64,000 nucleotides of DNA, from positions 1 to 64,000 of the forward strand of contig CANIQT010000005.1 of the NCBI GenBank assembly GCA_947469885.1, in the 5' to 3' direction. Every line of letters begins with the position of its first letter. Position 1 is the stretch's first letter. Positions 25,762 through 35,365 of the stretch are shown piece after piece. The DNA comes from Bacteroidota bacterium (GTDB taxonomy: Bacteria; Bacteroidota; Bacteroidia; 2-12-FULL-35-15). The position numbers were made by a program, and so were the translations under genes. Under the pieces are notes generated by a model. It searched no databases. It was not told the origin of the DNA and saw nothing but the letters and a program-made list of their open reading frames with translations.

Positions 25762-27894
25762 GTGGAGGCGAATCATTCTTTTGTAAATTTCTCTGATACA
25801 TCTTCTATAAAAGTAGCTTTGGTTGGAAACCCCAACAGCGGCAAATCCACGTTATTTAATGCACTTACGGGCTTACACCAAAAAACAGGAAACTTTCCGG
25901 GTGTAACAGTTGATAAAAAATCGGGCACAGCAAAATTAAGTTCCACTGTAACTGCCGAATTTGTTGACTTGCCGGGCACCTATAGTTTATATCCAAAATC
26001 GCTGGACGAGCGGGTTACCTTCGAAGTGCTTTGTAATCCTGAAAACATAGACCATCCAGACATTACAATAGTTGTTGCAGATGCCAGCAACCTGAAACGA
26101 AATTTGTTTTTGGTTTCTCAAATCATTGATTTAAAAATTCCTGTTATTCTTGCGCTAAATATGATTGATTTGGTGGAGAAGGGTGGCGTTGTTATAGATG
26201 TGGTGCGACTTTCAGAAAAGATGGGAGTAAAGGTGGTAGCCATCAGTGCCAGAAAAAAAGAAGGAATAGAAGAATTGAAACAAGCTATGTTGCAACCATT
26301 GCCAGTTCCTCAGTACGATTTTATTGATGTCAAAAAATTTGCAAGCGATTTAGTTGATAAAATAAAATCGGTAATAAAAGTAAACAGCGATTTTGCTGCT
26401 TTTCAAATCATCAATAATTTTTCGGAGATACATTACTTCGATAAAAAATCGGAAACAAGAGATAAGATTGGAGCAATAATAAGTGCATCAATCATTGACC
26501 ACAACAAACTGCAATCGCAGGAAAGTGTGGAACGTTACAGGGTGATTAATAGAATTGCAACAGAATGTATTACTCAGAAATCAGCTATTAAAGGAGAAAC
26601 ATTTACTCATAAATTAGATGCTATACTAACGCATAAAATTTATGGATATGCTGTGTTTCTTGTTATTCTTTTCTTCATATTTCAAACCATATTTTTTCTC
26701 GCCAAATTTCCAATGGACTGGATTCAGGGGCTATTTGTAATGGTAAGTCAATGGGCTACACATACACTGCCTGCAGGAGAACTTACCAATTTGTTTGTAA
26801 ATGGAATACTTGCCGGACTAAGTGGAGTAGTGGTATTTGTGCCGCAAATTGCATTACTCTTTGCATTCATCGCCATACTTGAAGATACAGGATATATGGC
26901 TAGAGTTAGTTTTATAATGGACAAGATGATGCGAAGATTTGGGTTGAATGGTCGCTCGGTGATACCGCTGGTAAGTGGCGTTGCCTGTGCTGTGCCTGCC
27001 ATTATGAGTACACGAACCATCAGCAGTTGGAAAGAAAGAATTATTACCATCATGGTCACTCCGCTGATGAGCTGCTCTGCACGACTGCCTGTTTACACAC
27101 TATTAATTTCATTGGTAGTTCCGCAGGACAAAGCCACAGGTTTTTTTAATTACCAAGGATTAATATTAATGAGTTTATACCTCATTGGTTTTTTGGCTGC
27201 AATGGTGGCTGCATGGATTTTTAAAATTATTTTGAAAGCAAAAGAAAAAAGTTATTTCATTATGGAACTTCCTGTGTATCGTTCGCCACAATGGAAAACA
27301 GTGAGCATTACGATAATAGATAAAGTAAAAGTTTTTTTATTTGATGCTGGAAAAATCATTGTTGCCATATCCATTATACTGTGGTTTTTATCATCACATG
27401 CACCTGGTGAAAGATTTACGGAGATAGAAAAAAGGTATAGCAGTCTATCATCCGATTCAACAATTAATAAAAGAATAGCATCCGAAAAACTAGAAGCATC
27501 GTATGCTGGAATATTGGGAAAAGCAATAGAGCCAGCTATTGCACCACTTGGGTTCGACTGGAAAATGGGAATAGCATTGGTTACTTCTTTTGCCGCCCGC
27601 GAAGTTTTTGTAGGTACCATGGCGACACTTTACAGTGCTGGGGACACAGATAATTCACAAACGATACGAGAAAAAATGCAGAACGAAAAAAATCCTCAAA
27701 CAGGGTTGCCTGTGTTTACAGTAGCGGTCAGTTTTTCGTTATTAATATTTTATGCATTCGCAATGCAATGTATGAGCACACTTGCAGTGGTGTATCGCGA
27801 AACAAAAAGTTGGAAGTATCCCGCTTTACAATTTGGGTTTATGAGTGTGTTAGCCTACATGGCAAGTTTTGTGGTGTATCATCTTTTGAAATAA
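25762..27894 (+). CDS. feoB: Ferrous iron transport protein B
   Basis: A 710-residue Fe2+ transporter of the inner membrane. The N-terminal G domain has G1 GNPNSGKST (residues 22-30), switch DKKSGTAK, G3 DLPGT and G4 NMID. The membrane part starts at about residue 295 and has the Gate motif regions with conserved Cys (SGVACAVPAIMSTR, TPLMSCSARLPVY). The start codon is GTG. The stop overlaps the ATG of a SprT-like gene by one base. FeoC is absent, as usual in Bacteroidota. Confidence 0.95.
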   Translation: MEANHSFVNFSDTSSIKVALVGNPNSGKSTLFNALTGLHQKTGNFPGVTVDKKSGTAKLSSTVTAEFVDLPGTYSLYPKSLDERVTFEVLCNPENIDHPDITIVVADASNLKRNLFLVSQIIDLKIPVILALNMIDLVEKGGVVIDVVRLSEKMGVKVVAISARKKEGIEELKQAMLQPLPVPQYDFIDVKKFASDLVDKIKSVIKVNSDFAAFQIINNFSEIHYFDKKSETRDKIGAIISASIIDHNKLQSQESVERYRVINRIATECITQKSAIKGETFTHKLDAILTHKIYGYAVFLVILFFIFQTIFFLAKFPMDWIQGLFVMVSQWATHTLPAGELTNLFVNGILAGLSGVVVFVPQIALLFAFIAILEDTGYMARVSFIMDKMMRRFGLNGRSVIPLVSGVACAVPAIMSTRTISSWKERIITIMVTPLMSCSARLPVYTLLISLVVPQDKATGFFNYQGLILMSLYLIGFLAAMVAAWIFKIILKAKEKSYFIMELPVYRSPQWKTVSITIIDKVKVFLFDAGKIIVAISIILWFLSSHAPGERFTEIEKRYSSLSSDSTINKRIASEKLEASYAGILGKAIEPAIAPLGFDWKMGIALVTSFAAREVFVGTMATLYSAGDTDNSQTIREKMQNEKNPQTGLPVFTVAVSFSLLIFYAFAMQCMSTLAVVYRETKSWKYPALQFGFMSVLAYMASFVVYHLLK

Positions 27895-28520
27895 TGAATC
27901 AATTAGAGCGCAACAAATCCATTCTTACTAAATATATACCCGAACCGGCTGTAGAAACCATCGCAGAATGGATATATGTTTATGATTTCAAATTGAAAGT
28001 TAAAAAAAGCCGAGCCACCAAACTGGGCGATTACCGAGCACCACACAGCGGAAAAAACCATGAGATAACCATTAATCACGATTTGAATAAATATGCTTTC
28101 CTGATTACATTGGTTCATGAAATTGCCCATTTAACTAACTGGAACAAACACAAAGACAAAGTAAAACCTCACGGAGACGAATGGAAAATGCATTATAAAT
28201 TATTGATGGGCCGTTTTCTTGTTCCCGAAATATTTCCGGATGATATTATTTATTCGCTTCGCAAATACATGAGTAACCCTGCGGCTGCAAGTTGTTCGGA
28301 TATTAATTTACTAAGGGTGCTCAAAAGGTATGATGCAAATACAGATTTAATGTTGCTCGAAGATTTACCCGAAGGGGCAAAGTTTTCGTACAACGATACC
28401 CGTCATTTTGTAAAAGGAAAACAAAACCGCAAACGAATAACCTGTGTTGAAATTCACAGTAAACGAGTGTATTTATTTAATCCAATTGTGGAAGTAAAAC
28501 ACCTGATTTTAGATTTGTAG
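27894..28520 (+). CDS. SprT-like zinc metallopeptidase-domain protein
   Basis: A 208-residue cytoplasmic protein with the zinc motif HExxH seen as VHEIAHLTNW and a downstream His (PHGDEWK) that could complete the site, as in SprT-like domains. Its ATG shares one base with the feoB stop (TAATG), so translation is coupled to feoB. A frame starting at 27768 exists but lies wholly in feoB and is not the start. SprT-like proteins are linked to DNA-protein crosslink repair in other organisms; the role here is not established. Confidence 0.82.
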   Translation: MNQLERNKSILTKYIPEPAVETIAEWIYVYDFKLKVKKSRATKLGDYRAPHSGKNHEITINHDLNKYAFLITLVHEIAHLTNWNKHKDKVKPHGDEWKMHYKLLMGRFLVPEIFPDDIIYSLRKYMSNPAAASCSDINLLRVLKRYDANTDLMLLEDLPEGAKFSYNDTRHFVKGKQNRKRITCVEIHSKRVYLFNPIVEVKHLILDL

Positions 28521-28532
28521 AAAGGATAATTG

Positions 28533-29669
28533 TTAATAGTCAATCACCTGCTCCACCATTCCTTCGGGCATTTTTCTGAACTCATATTTCTGGGTTCTTA
28601 ACTGAGGCTCAAAACCGGCATCAATTATGGCTTCCTGTATTCCTTGTGCAGTAAAACGATAAGGTGCGCCTGCTGCAGAAACCACGTTTTCTTCAATCAT
28701 TATACTTCCAAAATCGTTGGCACCTGCATGAAGGCAAATCTTTGCAACCTCCTTGCCAACTGTCAGCCAGCTTGCCTGTATGTTTTTAACGTTGGGCAAC
28801 ATAATACGACTCATCGCTATCATACTTATGTATTCATCCCCTGTTACATTATTTTTAATTCCCTTATGTCTTTTTAATAATGTGCCGTCATCCTGGAAGG
28901 GCCAGGGAATAAATGCAAGGAAACCATTTGCATCGTTTGGTTTTTCACTTTGTACTTCGCGTATCCAAACCAAATGTTCAAATCGTTCTTCCAATGTTTC
29001 TATATGTCCGAACATCATAGTAGCGGAAGTAGTTATGTCGAGTTGATGCGCAGCACGCATCACATCCAGCCATTCACGACCTCCACATTTTCCTTTAGAG
29101 ATTAGTCTGCGAACCCTATCGTTTAATATTTCTGCACCTGCACCGGGCATGCTGTCCATTCCAGCTTCTTTCAATGCTTTCAGCACTTCGGTATGAGTGC
29201 TTTTTTCAAGCTTTGTAATATGTGCTACTTCAGGTGGACCTAATGTGTGAAGTCTTAAATTCGGATAAAGTTGTTTTAATTCTTTAAATAAATCAACATA
29301 AAATGTTAACCCTAAATCAGGATGATGCCCGCCTTGCAATAACAATTGGTCGCCTCCATAATGAAACGTTTCTTCAATTTTCTTTTTATAGGTTTCGATA
29401 TCGGTAATATACGCTTCCCCGTGTCCCGGAATACGATAGAAATTACAGAACTTACAATTAGCAATACAAACATTGGTGGTGTTCACATTGCGGTCTATCT
29501 GCCAGGTTACCTTTCCATCCGGTTTTTGAATTTTTCGTAATTCATTTGCCACAAACATCAACTCTGCTGTTGGTGCATTTTTAAATAAATATACACCTTC
29601 TTCTATGGATAAAAACTCAAAGTTGAGGGCGCGTTTTAGCAGTTCATTAGTCATTAGTGATTGGTTCAT
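28533..29669 (-). CDS. mqnC: Cyclic dehypoxanthinyl futalosine synthase (radical SAM)
   Basis: A 378-residue radical SAM enzyme of the futalosine route to menaquinone; it converts dehypoxanthinyl futalosine to the cyclic form. The cluster motif is CIANCKFCNF (CxxxCxxC). GGDQLLLQGGHHPDLGL, SMPGAGAEIL and TTSATMMFGHIET agree with MqnC better than with MqnE. The first residues, MNQSLMTNELLKR, are encoded by a TCATTAGTCATTAGTGATT-type repeat also found between genes at 52776-52812; the Met at 29654 may be the older start. No other mqn gene is in the window. Confidence 0.9.
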   Translation of the reverse strand: MNQSLMTNELLKRALNFEFLSIEEGVYLFKNAPTAELMFVANELRKIQKPDGKVTWQIDRNVNTTNVCIANCKFCNFYRIPGHGEAYITDIETYKKKIEETFHYGGDQLLLQGGHHPDLGLTFYVDLFKELKQLYPNLRLHTLGPPEVAHITKLEKSTHTEVLKALKEAGMDSMPGAGAEILNDRVRRLISKGKCGGREWLDVMRAAHQLDITTSATMMFGHIETLEERFEHLVWIREVQSEKPNDANGFLAFIPWPFQDDGTLLKRHKGIKNNVTGDEYISMIAMSRIMLPNVKNIQASWLTVGKEVAKICLHAGANDFGSIMIEENVVSAAGAPYRFTAQGIQEAIIDAGFEPQLRTQKYEFRKMPEGMVEQVIDY

Positions 29670-29714
29670 TTGTGGTTACTTGAAATCTATTATCAGCAAT
29701 AGGAAATCATTTAC

Positions 29715-29722
29715 TACTTTTA
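29715..29722 (+). promoter_or_regulatory. TACTTTTA box before pdxA
   Basis: TACTTTTA fits the -7 element and lies 57 bp before the pdxA ATG. The upstream element is not evident. Confidence 0.4.
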
Positions 29723-29779
29723 CGTCCTCAAAAGTAAAGATAATATTATAAAACCATCTTTAATATTAGTATTTAATTT

Positions 29780-30841
29780 ATGTCAGACGAAAAAATAATT
29801 GTTGGAATATCGCAGGGAGATATTAATGGTATCGGGTTGGAAGTAATTATTAAATCCATGCTTGACCCTACTATATTTGAAATATGCACACCCGTTGTTT
29901 TTGGTTCCAATAAAACTGCATCCTTTCATCGCAAAGCATTAGGCATTGAAGATTTTAGTTTCAATCAAATCAAAGATGTATCGGAAGCGAATCCTAAACG
30001 TGCCAACATTATTAATGTTTATGAAGAGGATGTGAATATAGAACTGGGCAAACAAACTGCTGATGGCGGCAAGTACGCCTTAAAATCATTGGAAGCAGCT
30101 GCTTATGCTTTGGCACAGGGGAAAGTAAATGTTCTGGTTACAGCTCCTATCAATAAAGAGAACATTCAATCCCCTGATTTTAAATTTCCGGGACATACCG
30201 AATATTTGGAAGATAAATTTGGTGATGGGAATAGTTTAATGTTGTTGGTAAGTGATATACTGCGGGTGGCTGTTGCCACGGGACATATACCTGTTACACA
30301 AGTAGCACAAGCTTTAACAACTGAAAAAATAATTAAGAAAATACAAGCACTTAACAAATCATTAAAGAATGATTTTAATATTCAAAAGCCGAAGATAGCT
30401 GTGCTTGGTCTTAATCCTCATGCTGGTGATAATGGTGTGATAGGTGACGAAGAAAAAAACATCATTATTCCTGCCATAAACAAAGCAAAAGAAGAAGGAA
30501 TGACTGTGTGGGGACCTTATCCTGCCGATGGTTTTTTCGGAAACGAAACATACAAACAATTTGATGCGGTATTAGCCATGTATCACGATCAGGGATTAAT
30601 TCCTTTCAAAACCATTGCGTTTAATTCGGGGGTAAATTTCACTGCTGGGTTACCAGTGGTTCGCACTTCGCCCGACCATGGTACTGCTTACGATATTGCT
30701 GGAAAAAATAAAGCATCAGAAGAATCGTTCCGCACAGCCATGTTTACTGCCATTGATATTTACAGGGCAAGAAAAGGAAACAAAGAGAACTCTGCAAATC
30801 CATTAAAGATTGGTTTTATTCGAAGAGACAGAGAACGGTAA
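29780..30841 (+). CDS. pdxA: 4-hydroxythreonine-4-phosphate dehydrogenase
   Basis: A 353-residue enzyme of the DXP-dependent vitamin B6 pathway. It oxidises 4-phosphohydroxy-threonine with NAD and a metal ion. Conserved parts include GISQGDINGIGLEVI, TAPINKENI, FPGHTEYLED, GLNPHAGDNG, AMYHDQGLIPFK and RTSPDHGTAYDIAGK. Length is normal. It stands alone and is followed at once by a strong terminator shared with the convergent lipoprotein gene. Confidence 0.96.
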   Translation: MSDEKIIVGISQGDINGIGLEVIIKSMLDPTIFEICTPVVFGSNKTASFHRKALGIEDFSFNQIKDVSEANPKRANIINVYEEDVNIELGKQTADGGKYALKSLEAAAYALAQGKVNVLVTAPINKENIQSPDFKFPGHTEYLEDKFGDGNSLMLLVSDILRVAVATGHIPVTQVAQALTTEKIIKKIQALNKSLKNDFNIQKPKIAVLGLNPHAGDNGVIGDEEKNIIIPAINKAKEEGMTVWGPYPADGFFGNETYKQFDAVLAMYHDQGLIPFKTIAFNSGVNFTAGLPVVRTSPDHGTAYDIAGKNKASEESFRTAMFTAIDIYRARKGNKENSANPLKIGFIRRDRER

Positions 30842-30845
30842 AAAC

Positions 30846-30878
30846 AAAAAGCCCTCGATTATTAATCGAGGGCTTTTT
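30846..30878. terminator. Bidirectional terminator
   Basis: 15-bp arms (AAAAAGCCCTCGATT and AATCGAGGGCTTTTT) with a 3-nt loop. It serves pdxA on the plus strand and, from the other side, lies 19 bp beyond the TAA at 30897, which supports 30897 as the original end of the lipoprotein gene. Confidence 0.9.
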
Positions 30879-30896
30879 GTTTTCTGATTTTCTGTT

Positions 30897-31049
30897 TTAA
30901 TACAGCGTAGCTGCCTTTGCTTCGTATTCTTCAGAAGTAACTCCTGGAATTTGTTTATACACCAATCCAAGTCCCTTTTTATAATAGTACTTTTCAAAAA
31001 CAGTTGCTCCATCATACATAGTAATCTCCAGCAACCCTGAATAGGTACA
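30897..31049 (-). pseudogene. Detached C-terminal part of the lipoprotein gene, beyond an in-frame amber
   Basis: After the TAG at 31050-31052 the same frame stays open for 50 codons to a TAA at 30897-30899. It reads CTYSGLLEITMYDG then ATVFEKYYYKKGLGLVYK and ends EAKAATLY. This looks like real protein sequence and completes the beta-rich domain of the upstream part. Confidence 0.65.
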
Positions 31050-31541
31050 CTATGCAGTGGCAAGTGTTGCGGATAAATTAGTAACCGTTTTATGATAAGC
31101 CCCTGCACCTCCCGGTAATGCCCAGTCCTGATTAATTGCGGGCGAATGTGGTACTTCCAAATAGGAGAGGCCATTAACTGTACTGATATTATATATGTCA
31201 TGTGAGACAGAGTCTTCTCTTAACAAATAAGGAGTTGAATACATCAATATAGTTGCATCGGTTAACACAGCATATTTATGCCCCAAAACATTTGTATAAC
31301 CCGTAATAGTAATATGCGGACTGGTTTGATTAAGCCCTAAAATACGGTAATAGTAAGTCCATGTATTTGCCGAATCGAGAGGAAAGTACGTAGTATCTCC
31401 ATTTCCATCGCACAAATAATTTGGCGAACCTGCCGGATTTGGTGGAGCAGGAGCAGGGTCTTCGGTGCTTTTTTTGCAACTGTAATAAACGGTAGTGCTT
31501 AACAAAGCAATTAAAATTAAAATAGATTTTGTTGATTTCAT
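31050..31541 (-). CDS. Lipoprotein interrupted by an in-frame amber codon
   Basis: The 163-residue product has a lipoprotein signal (VYYSCKKS) and a beta-rich body (YFPLDSANTWTYYYRI, YLEVPHSPAINQDWAL). It belongs to a kind of Bacteroidota lipoprotein I cannot name more exactly. It stops at TAG (31050-31052), but the frame continues for 50 codons, and a terminator lies after that second stop. A CAG to TAG change is the simplest explanation: a recent nonsense mutation, a sequencing error or a population variant. Readthrough is possible but unproven. The full form would be about 213 residues plus the amber position. Confidence 0.7.
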   Translation of the reverse strand: MKSTKSILILIALLSTTVYYSCKKSTEDPAPAPPNPAGSPNYLCDGNGDTTYFPLDSANTWTYYYRILGLNQTSPHITITGYTNVLGHKYAVLTDATILMYSTPYLLREDSVSHDIYNISTVNGLSYLEVPHSPAINQDWALPGGAGAYHKTVTNLSATLATA

Positions 31542-31699
31542 TTTTATGAAAATTGAAGAATTGAATTACTTTTTACTTTACAAATATAAAGAATAAATTC
31601 ACATCACCATTTGCTCCTCTTTAATTTCCTCATCTCAATACTTTGCATATCAAAAATAAATAAACTATTTTTGATGATAAATTACAACACTTCTGGTTA

Positions 31700-34600
31700 A
31701 TGAGGAAACAGTTCAAAAATCTTTTTTTATTATATACTTTCATTTCCCTTGCCAGCATTGGGTATTCTCAGGGTGTTAGAAGTGCGCACGCAGAAACTAA
31801 CGTCAAGTTTACAGTGAATAAAAATCAATGGGATAAAAAAATTCTTTATCGCGCGCAATTAGATGGCGGTGTTTTATTTCTACAAAGCAATTGTTTTACC
31901 TATAATTTTTACGACAAAGAAACTCTTCATGATAATCATGTAAGTAATAACACAAAAAATCTTTCTACCAGAAATAAGGAAATTCGTTCTCATGCCTTCC
32001 GGATGAATTTTGCCAATTCTTCAAAAACCGTTACCACATCAGCCACACACGTTACACCTGATTACAATAATTATTTTATTGGCAACGATAAAAACAAATG
32101 GGCAGGTAATGTGAATAGTTTCAGAGAAATAAATTACAAAGCACTTTATGACGGCATTGATATGCAGATAGAAGGTTTGCAGAACAGTATCAAATATAAT
32201 TTTATTGTTGCACCTCTGGCAAACCCGAACGACATTCAATTAATGTATGAAGGATTAGAGAACATCACTATCGAAAAAGGAGCATTGAAGCTTACCACGT
32301 CAGTGAACGAAATGCAGGAACAACGACCTTTTGCTTACCAATGGGTGGGAGGAAAGCGATTAAGTGTGAACTGCGAGTTTGTGTTAGAAAACAATATTGT
32401 GCATTTTGTTTTTCCTGATGGATACAACAGAGCTGTTGAATTAATCATTGACCCTATCCTTGTATTTGCTTGCTCTTCGGGCTCCACTGCCGATAATTTT
32501 GGAATGACTGCTACGTATGATGCAAACGGAAATTTATATTCTGGAGGCACTTGTTTTGATGTTGGTTTCCCTACTACTCTTGGTGCTTTTGATGTTACGT
32601 ATAATGGTGTGGTTGCCAATGGCAGAACCGATGTAGTGATTACTAAATACGATTCGTCAGGCACCTATTTGCATTATTCTACTTATCTGGGCGGGGCACT
32701 GGGTACAGAGATAGTGACCAGTTTGATTGTTGATGGACAAAACAATTTATTTTTATATGGAGCCACCGGCTCTACTGATTTTCCGGTAACAGCCGCTGCT
32801 TATGACCAAACTTTTAATGGAGGAACTGCGCTTACTTTTGCTGCAAATGGAACCACCTACAATAGCGGTACAGATATTTATTTAGCAAAATTAAATTCAA
32901 CAGGCACCGCTTTACTTGCTTGCACCTACATTGGCGGAAGCCAAAATGACGGAGTGAATGACGACTTAAATTTTCTTCAGTATAATTATGGCGACCAGTA
33001 TCGGGGAGAGATTAATGTGGATGCCATTGGAAATGTATATGTAGCCAGCTCTTCTCGCTCTTCCGATTTTCCAATCGTAAATGGATTTGATAACACCATT
33101 GGTGGAACGCAGGATGCGGTGGTGTTTAAAATGAACTCTGTTTTATCACAATTAATATGGAGCACCTTTTTGGGCGGCACCAATATGGATGCGGGATATG
33201 CCCTTTCGTTGGACGATTCATCGAATGTATATGTTACTGGTGGCACTCGAAGTGCCGATTTCCCTTCAACTCCCGGGGCATTACATACTTCCTACAATGG
33301 TGGCATTGCGGATGGATACATCACCAAGATTGATAAAAACGGAACCACCATTTTATGCTCCACTTTTATAGGTACTGCCACTTACGACCAAAGTTATTTT
33401 GTTCAATTAGATAAACATAGTAATGTATATGTGGTTGGACAAACAGACGGTACAATGCCTATTACTGCTGGTGTTTATAGCAACGCGAATAGCGGACAAT
33501 TTATTTCCAAATTAAACTCCACCCTCTCCACACAAGTATTTTCAACTGTTTTCGGAAACGGAAACGGAGTGCCCAACATTTCTCCGGCTGCTTTTCTTGT
33601 TGATTACTGCGAAAATATTTATGTAAGCGGATGGGGAGGCAACATTCTTACCGGAGTTGCTACAACAGCTATGCCGCTGACTGGAAACGCATTTCAATCA
33701 ACAACAGACGGATTTAATTTTTATTTATTTGTACTTTCGACCAATGCCGCATCATTAGTGTATGCCACTTATTTTGGTGGTGCACTCAGTCAGGAACATG
33801 TGGATGGTGGTACATCACGTTTCGATAAAAAGGGAATTGTGTATCAATCTGTTTGTGCAGGATGTGGCGGACACGATGACTTTCCGGTTACTCCTGGCTC
33901 TTGGCCAAACACAGGTGCTAATGTAAACCACAATACCAATTGCAACAATGGAACGTTTAAATTCGACTTTCAAGTACCGCTTGCTTCTGCCAGTTTCACG
34001 GTTGATTTTTTATCAGGTTGTGCTCCACTCACTGTTCAGTTCAACAATTTGAGCAATATGGGAGCGGGAACATATATGTGGAATTTTGGTAACAATGATA
34101 CAACTTCTGTTGATTTGAATCCGACACGAACTTTTCCGAACCCCGGCACTTACCTTGTTTTGTTGTATGTACACAATCCTAACAGTTGTAACATTAACGA
34201 TACGGCATATCATTATGTGACTGTGTTTCCTGCATTGAATGCCGATTTTAATTTTATTTCTTCTCCTTGTTCCAATCAGGTAGCATTCACCGACACCTCC
34301 TATTTTTCGCCTGTTATCTGGCATTGGGATTTTGATGATGGAACTTTTTCAGGGCAACAAAATCCTATACATGTATATACTAATCCAGGTACTTATTTTG
34401 TTCAACTTACTGCAACCAATGCAAATGGTTGTATAGATAGCACTACTATACAGGTTGACTTTACTGGTAGTTCAGCCACTATTAGTCCGGGCACAAGTAT
34501 ATGCACAGGAAACAGCACACAACTTTCTGCCAGTGGAGGTTATTTATATTCATGGGCTCCGGCAACCGGTTTGAGCAATCCTAATATTTCCAATCCTGTT

Positions 34601-35236
34601 GCAAGTCCTGCTGTTACTACTACTTACACCGTCACCATTCACAGCATTCCTTTTCCAGGAGACACTTGTATAGCTACATTAACTACCACTGTTTCGGTTT
34701 TTACCCCTTCTTTGTTTCCGCTTTCGGCAACTGCCGACCAAGATACCATTACCCTTGGAAGCTCGACTATTATTCATGCTTTAACGGATACAACCTTAAC
34801 AATTCTTTGGACCCCATCCACTGGTTTGTCTAATCCAAATTCATTTAACCCAGTTGCATCGCCTACTGTTACTACTACTTACACGGTTACTATTGTTGAT
34901 TCTTCCGGATGTCCCAAATCAGCAACCATCACTATTTATGTTATTTCGTTGCGGTGTACGTTGGATGATGCCTTTGTTCCCAACACATTTACTCCTAACG
35001 GAGATTTACAAAATGATATGTTATATGTGAGAAGTATTAGCTTGGCGGAAATGTATTTTGCAGTTTACAATCGGTGGGGCGAACTGGTGTTCGAAACCAA
35101 TGATATTAAAAAAGGCTGGGACGGTGTGTTCAAAGGCAAGGCATCCAATCCTGATGTGTTTGCATGGTACTTAACAGCCAAATGTTATAATGGAGAAGAA
35201 ATGAAAAAGAAAGGGAATGTTACATTGATAAGATAG
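31700..35236 (+). CDS. Giant T9SS type B protein with SBBP and PKD domains
   Basis: A 1178-residue secreted protein with a signal peptide ending GYSQ. The N-terminal region (about 30-255) resembles the DUF7948 domain usually placed before SBBP repeats. SBBP-type propeller repeats follow (about 260-755), with DSSGTYLHYSTYLGG, SSDFPIVNGF and KNGTTILCSTFIG. Two PKD-like domains come next (about 770-930; FLSGCAPLTVQFNN, WHWDFDDGTFSGQQNP), then two short repeats (YSWAPATGLSNPN, LWTPSTGLSNPN). The end is a gliding-motility-type (CHU_C, T9SS type B) domain: VPNTFTPNGDLQNDM, VYNRWGELVFET and GWDGVFKG. The next gene encodes a PorP/SprF-like protein, the usual partner of type B cargo. Confidence 0.9.
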   Translation: MRKQFKNLFLLYTFISLASIGYSQGVRSAHAETNVKFTVNKNQWDKKILYRAQLDGGVLFLQSNCFTYNFYDKETLHDNHVSNNTKNLSTRNKEIRSHAFRMNFANSSKTVTTSATHVTPDYNNYFIGNDKNKWAGNVNSFREINYKALYDGIDMQIEGLQNSIKYNFIVAPLANPNDIQLMYEGLENITIEKGALKLTTSVNEMQEQRPFAYQWVGGKRLSVNCEFVLENNIVHFVFPDGYNRAVELIIDPILVFACSSGSTADNFGMTATYDANGNLYSGGTCFDVGFPTTLGAFDVTYNGVVANGRTDVVITKYDSSGTYLHYSTYLGGALGTEIVTSLIVDGQNNLFLYGATGSTDFPVTAAAYDQTFNGGTALTFAANGTTYNSGTDIYLAKLNSTGTALLACTYIGGSQNDGVNDDLNFLQYNYGDQYRGEINVDAIGNVYVASSSRSSDFPIVNGFDNTIGGTQDAVVFKMNSVLSQLIWSTFLGGTNMDAGYALSLDDSSNVYVTGGTRSADFPSTPGALHTSYNGGIADGYITKIDKNGTTILCSTFIGTATYDQSYFVQLDKHSNVYVVGQTDGTMPITAGVYSNANSGQFISKLNSTLSTQVFSTVFGNGNGVPNISPAAFLVDYCENIYVSGWGGNILTGVATTAMPLTGNAFQSTTDGFNFYLFVLSTNAASLVYATYFGGALSQEHVDGGTSRFDKKGIVYQSVCAGCGGHDDFPVTPGSWPNTGANVNHNTNCNNGTFKFDFQVPLASASFTVDFLSGCAPLTVQFNNLSNMGAGTYMWNFGNNDTTSVDLNPTRTFPNPGTYLVLLYVHNPNSCNINDTAYHYVTVFPALNADFNFISSPCSNQVAFTDTSYFSPVIWHWDFDDGTFSGQQNPIHVYTNPGTYFVQLTATNANGCIDSTTIQVDFTGSSATISPGTSICTGNSTQLSASGGYLYSWAPATGLSNPNISNPVASPAVTTTYTVTIHSIPFPGDTCIATLTTTVSVFTPSLFPLSATADQDTITLGSSTIIHALTDTTLTILWTPSTGLSNPNSFNPVASPTVTTTYTVTIVDSSGCPKSATITIYVISLRCTLDDAFVPNTFTPNGDLQNDMLYVRSISLAEMYFAVYNRWGELVFETNDIKKGWDGVFKGKASNPDVFAWYLTAKCYNGEEMKKKGNVTLIR

Positions 35237-35244
35237 TTAACTTC

Positions 35245-35365
35245 ACCACAATGACGCAAAGAGTGCTAAGAAATACAAAGAGAAAACGACAATGAAACAA
35301 AAAAAAATAAGTACCATTATTAAGAAACCCTTAGTGAGCCTTTGTGTTCTTAGTATCTTAGTGGT
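35245..35365. repeat. Inverted CAAAG/CTTAGTG repeats around the porP start
   Basis: The arm at 35245-35283 and the opposing arm at 35330-35365 are built of the same words (ACCAC, CTAAG, ACAAAG and complements). The right arm lies in the signal-peptide coding part, giving LVSLCVLSILVV. Similarity is by eye and imperfect. Confidence 0.5.

Noticed and set aside
27768-27893. N-terminal extension of the SprT-like protein
   Set aside because: The segment is entirely within feoB in another frame and has no RBS; the ATG at the feoB stop is the natural start.
31050-31052. Genome-wide recoding of TAG
   Set aside because: Other genes in the window use TAG as a normal stop (for example the gene ending at 47494), so a single mutation is simpler.
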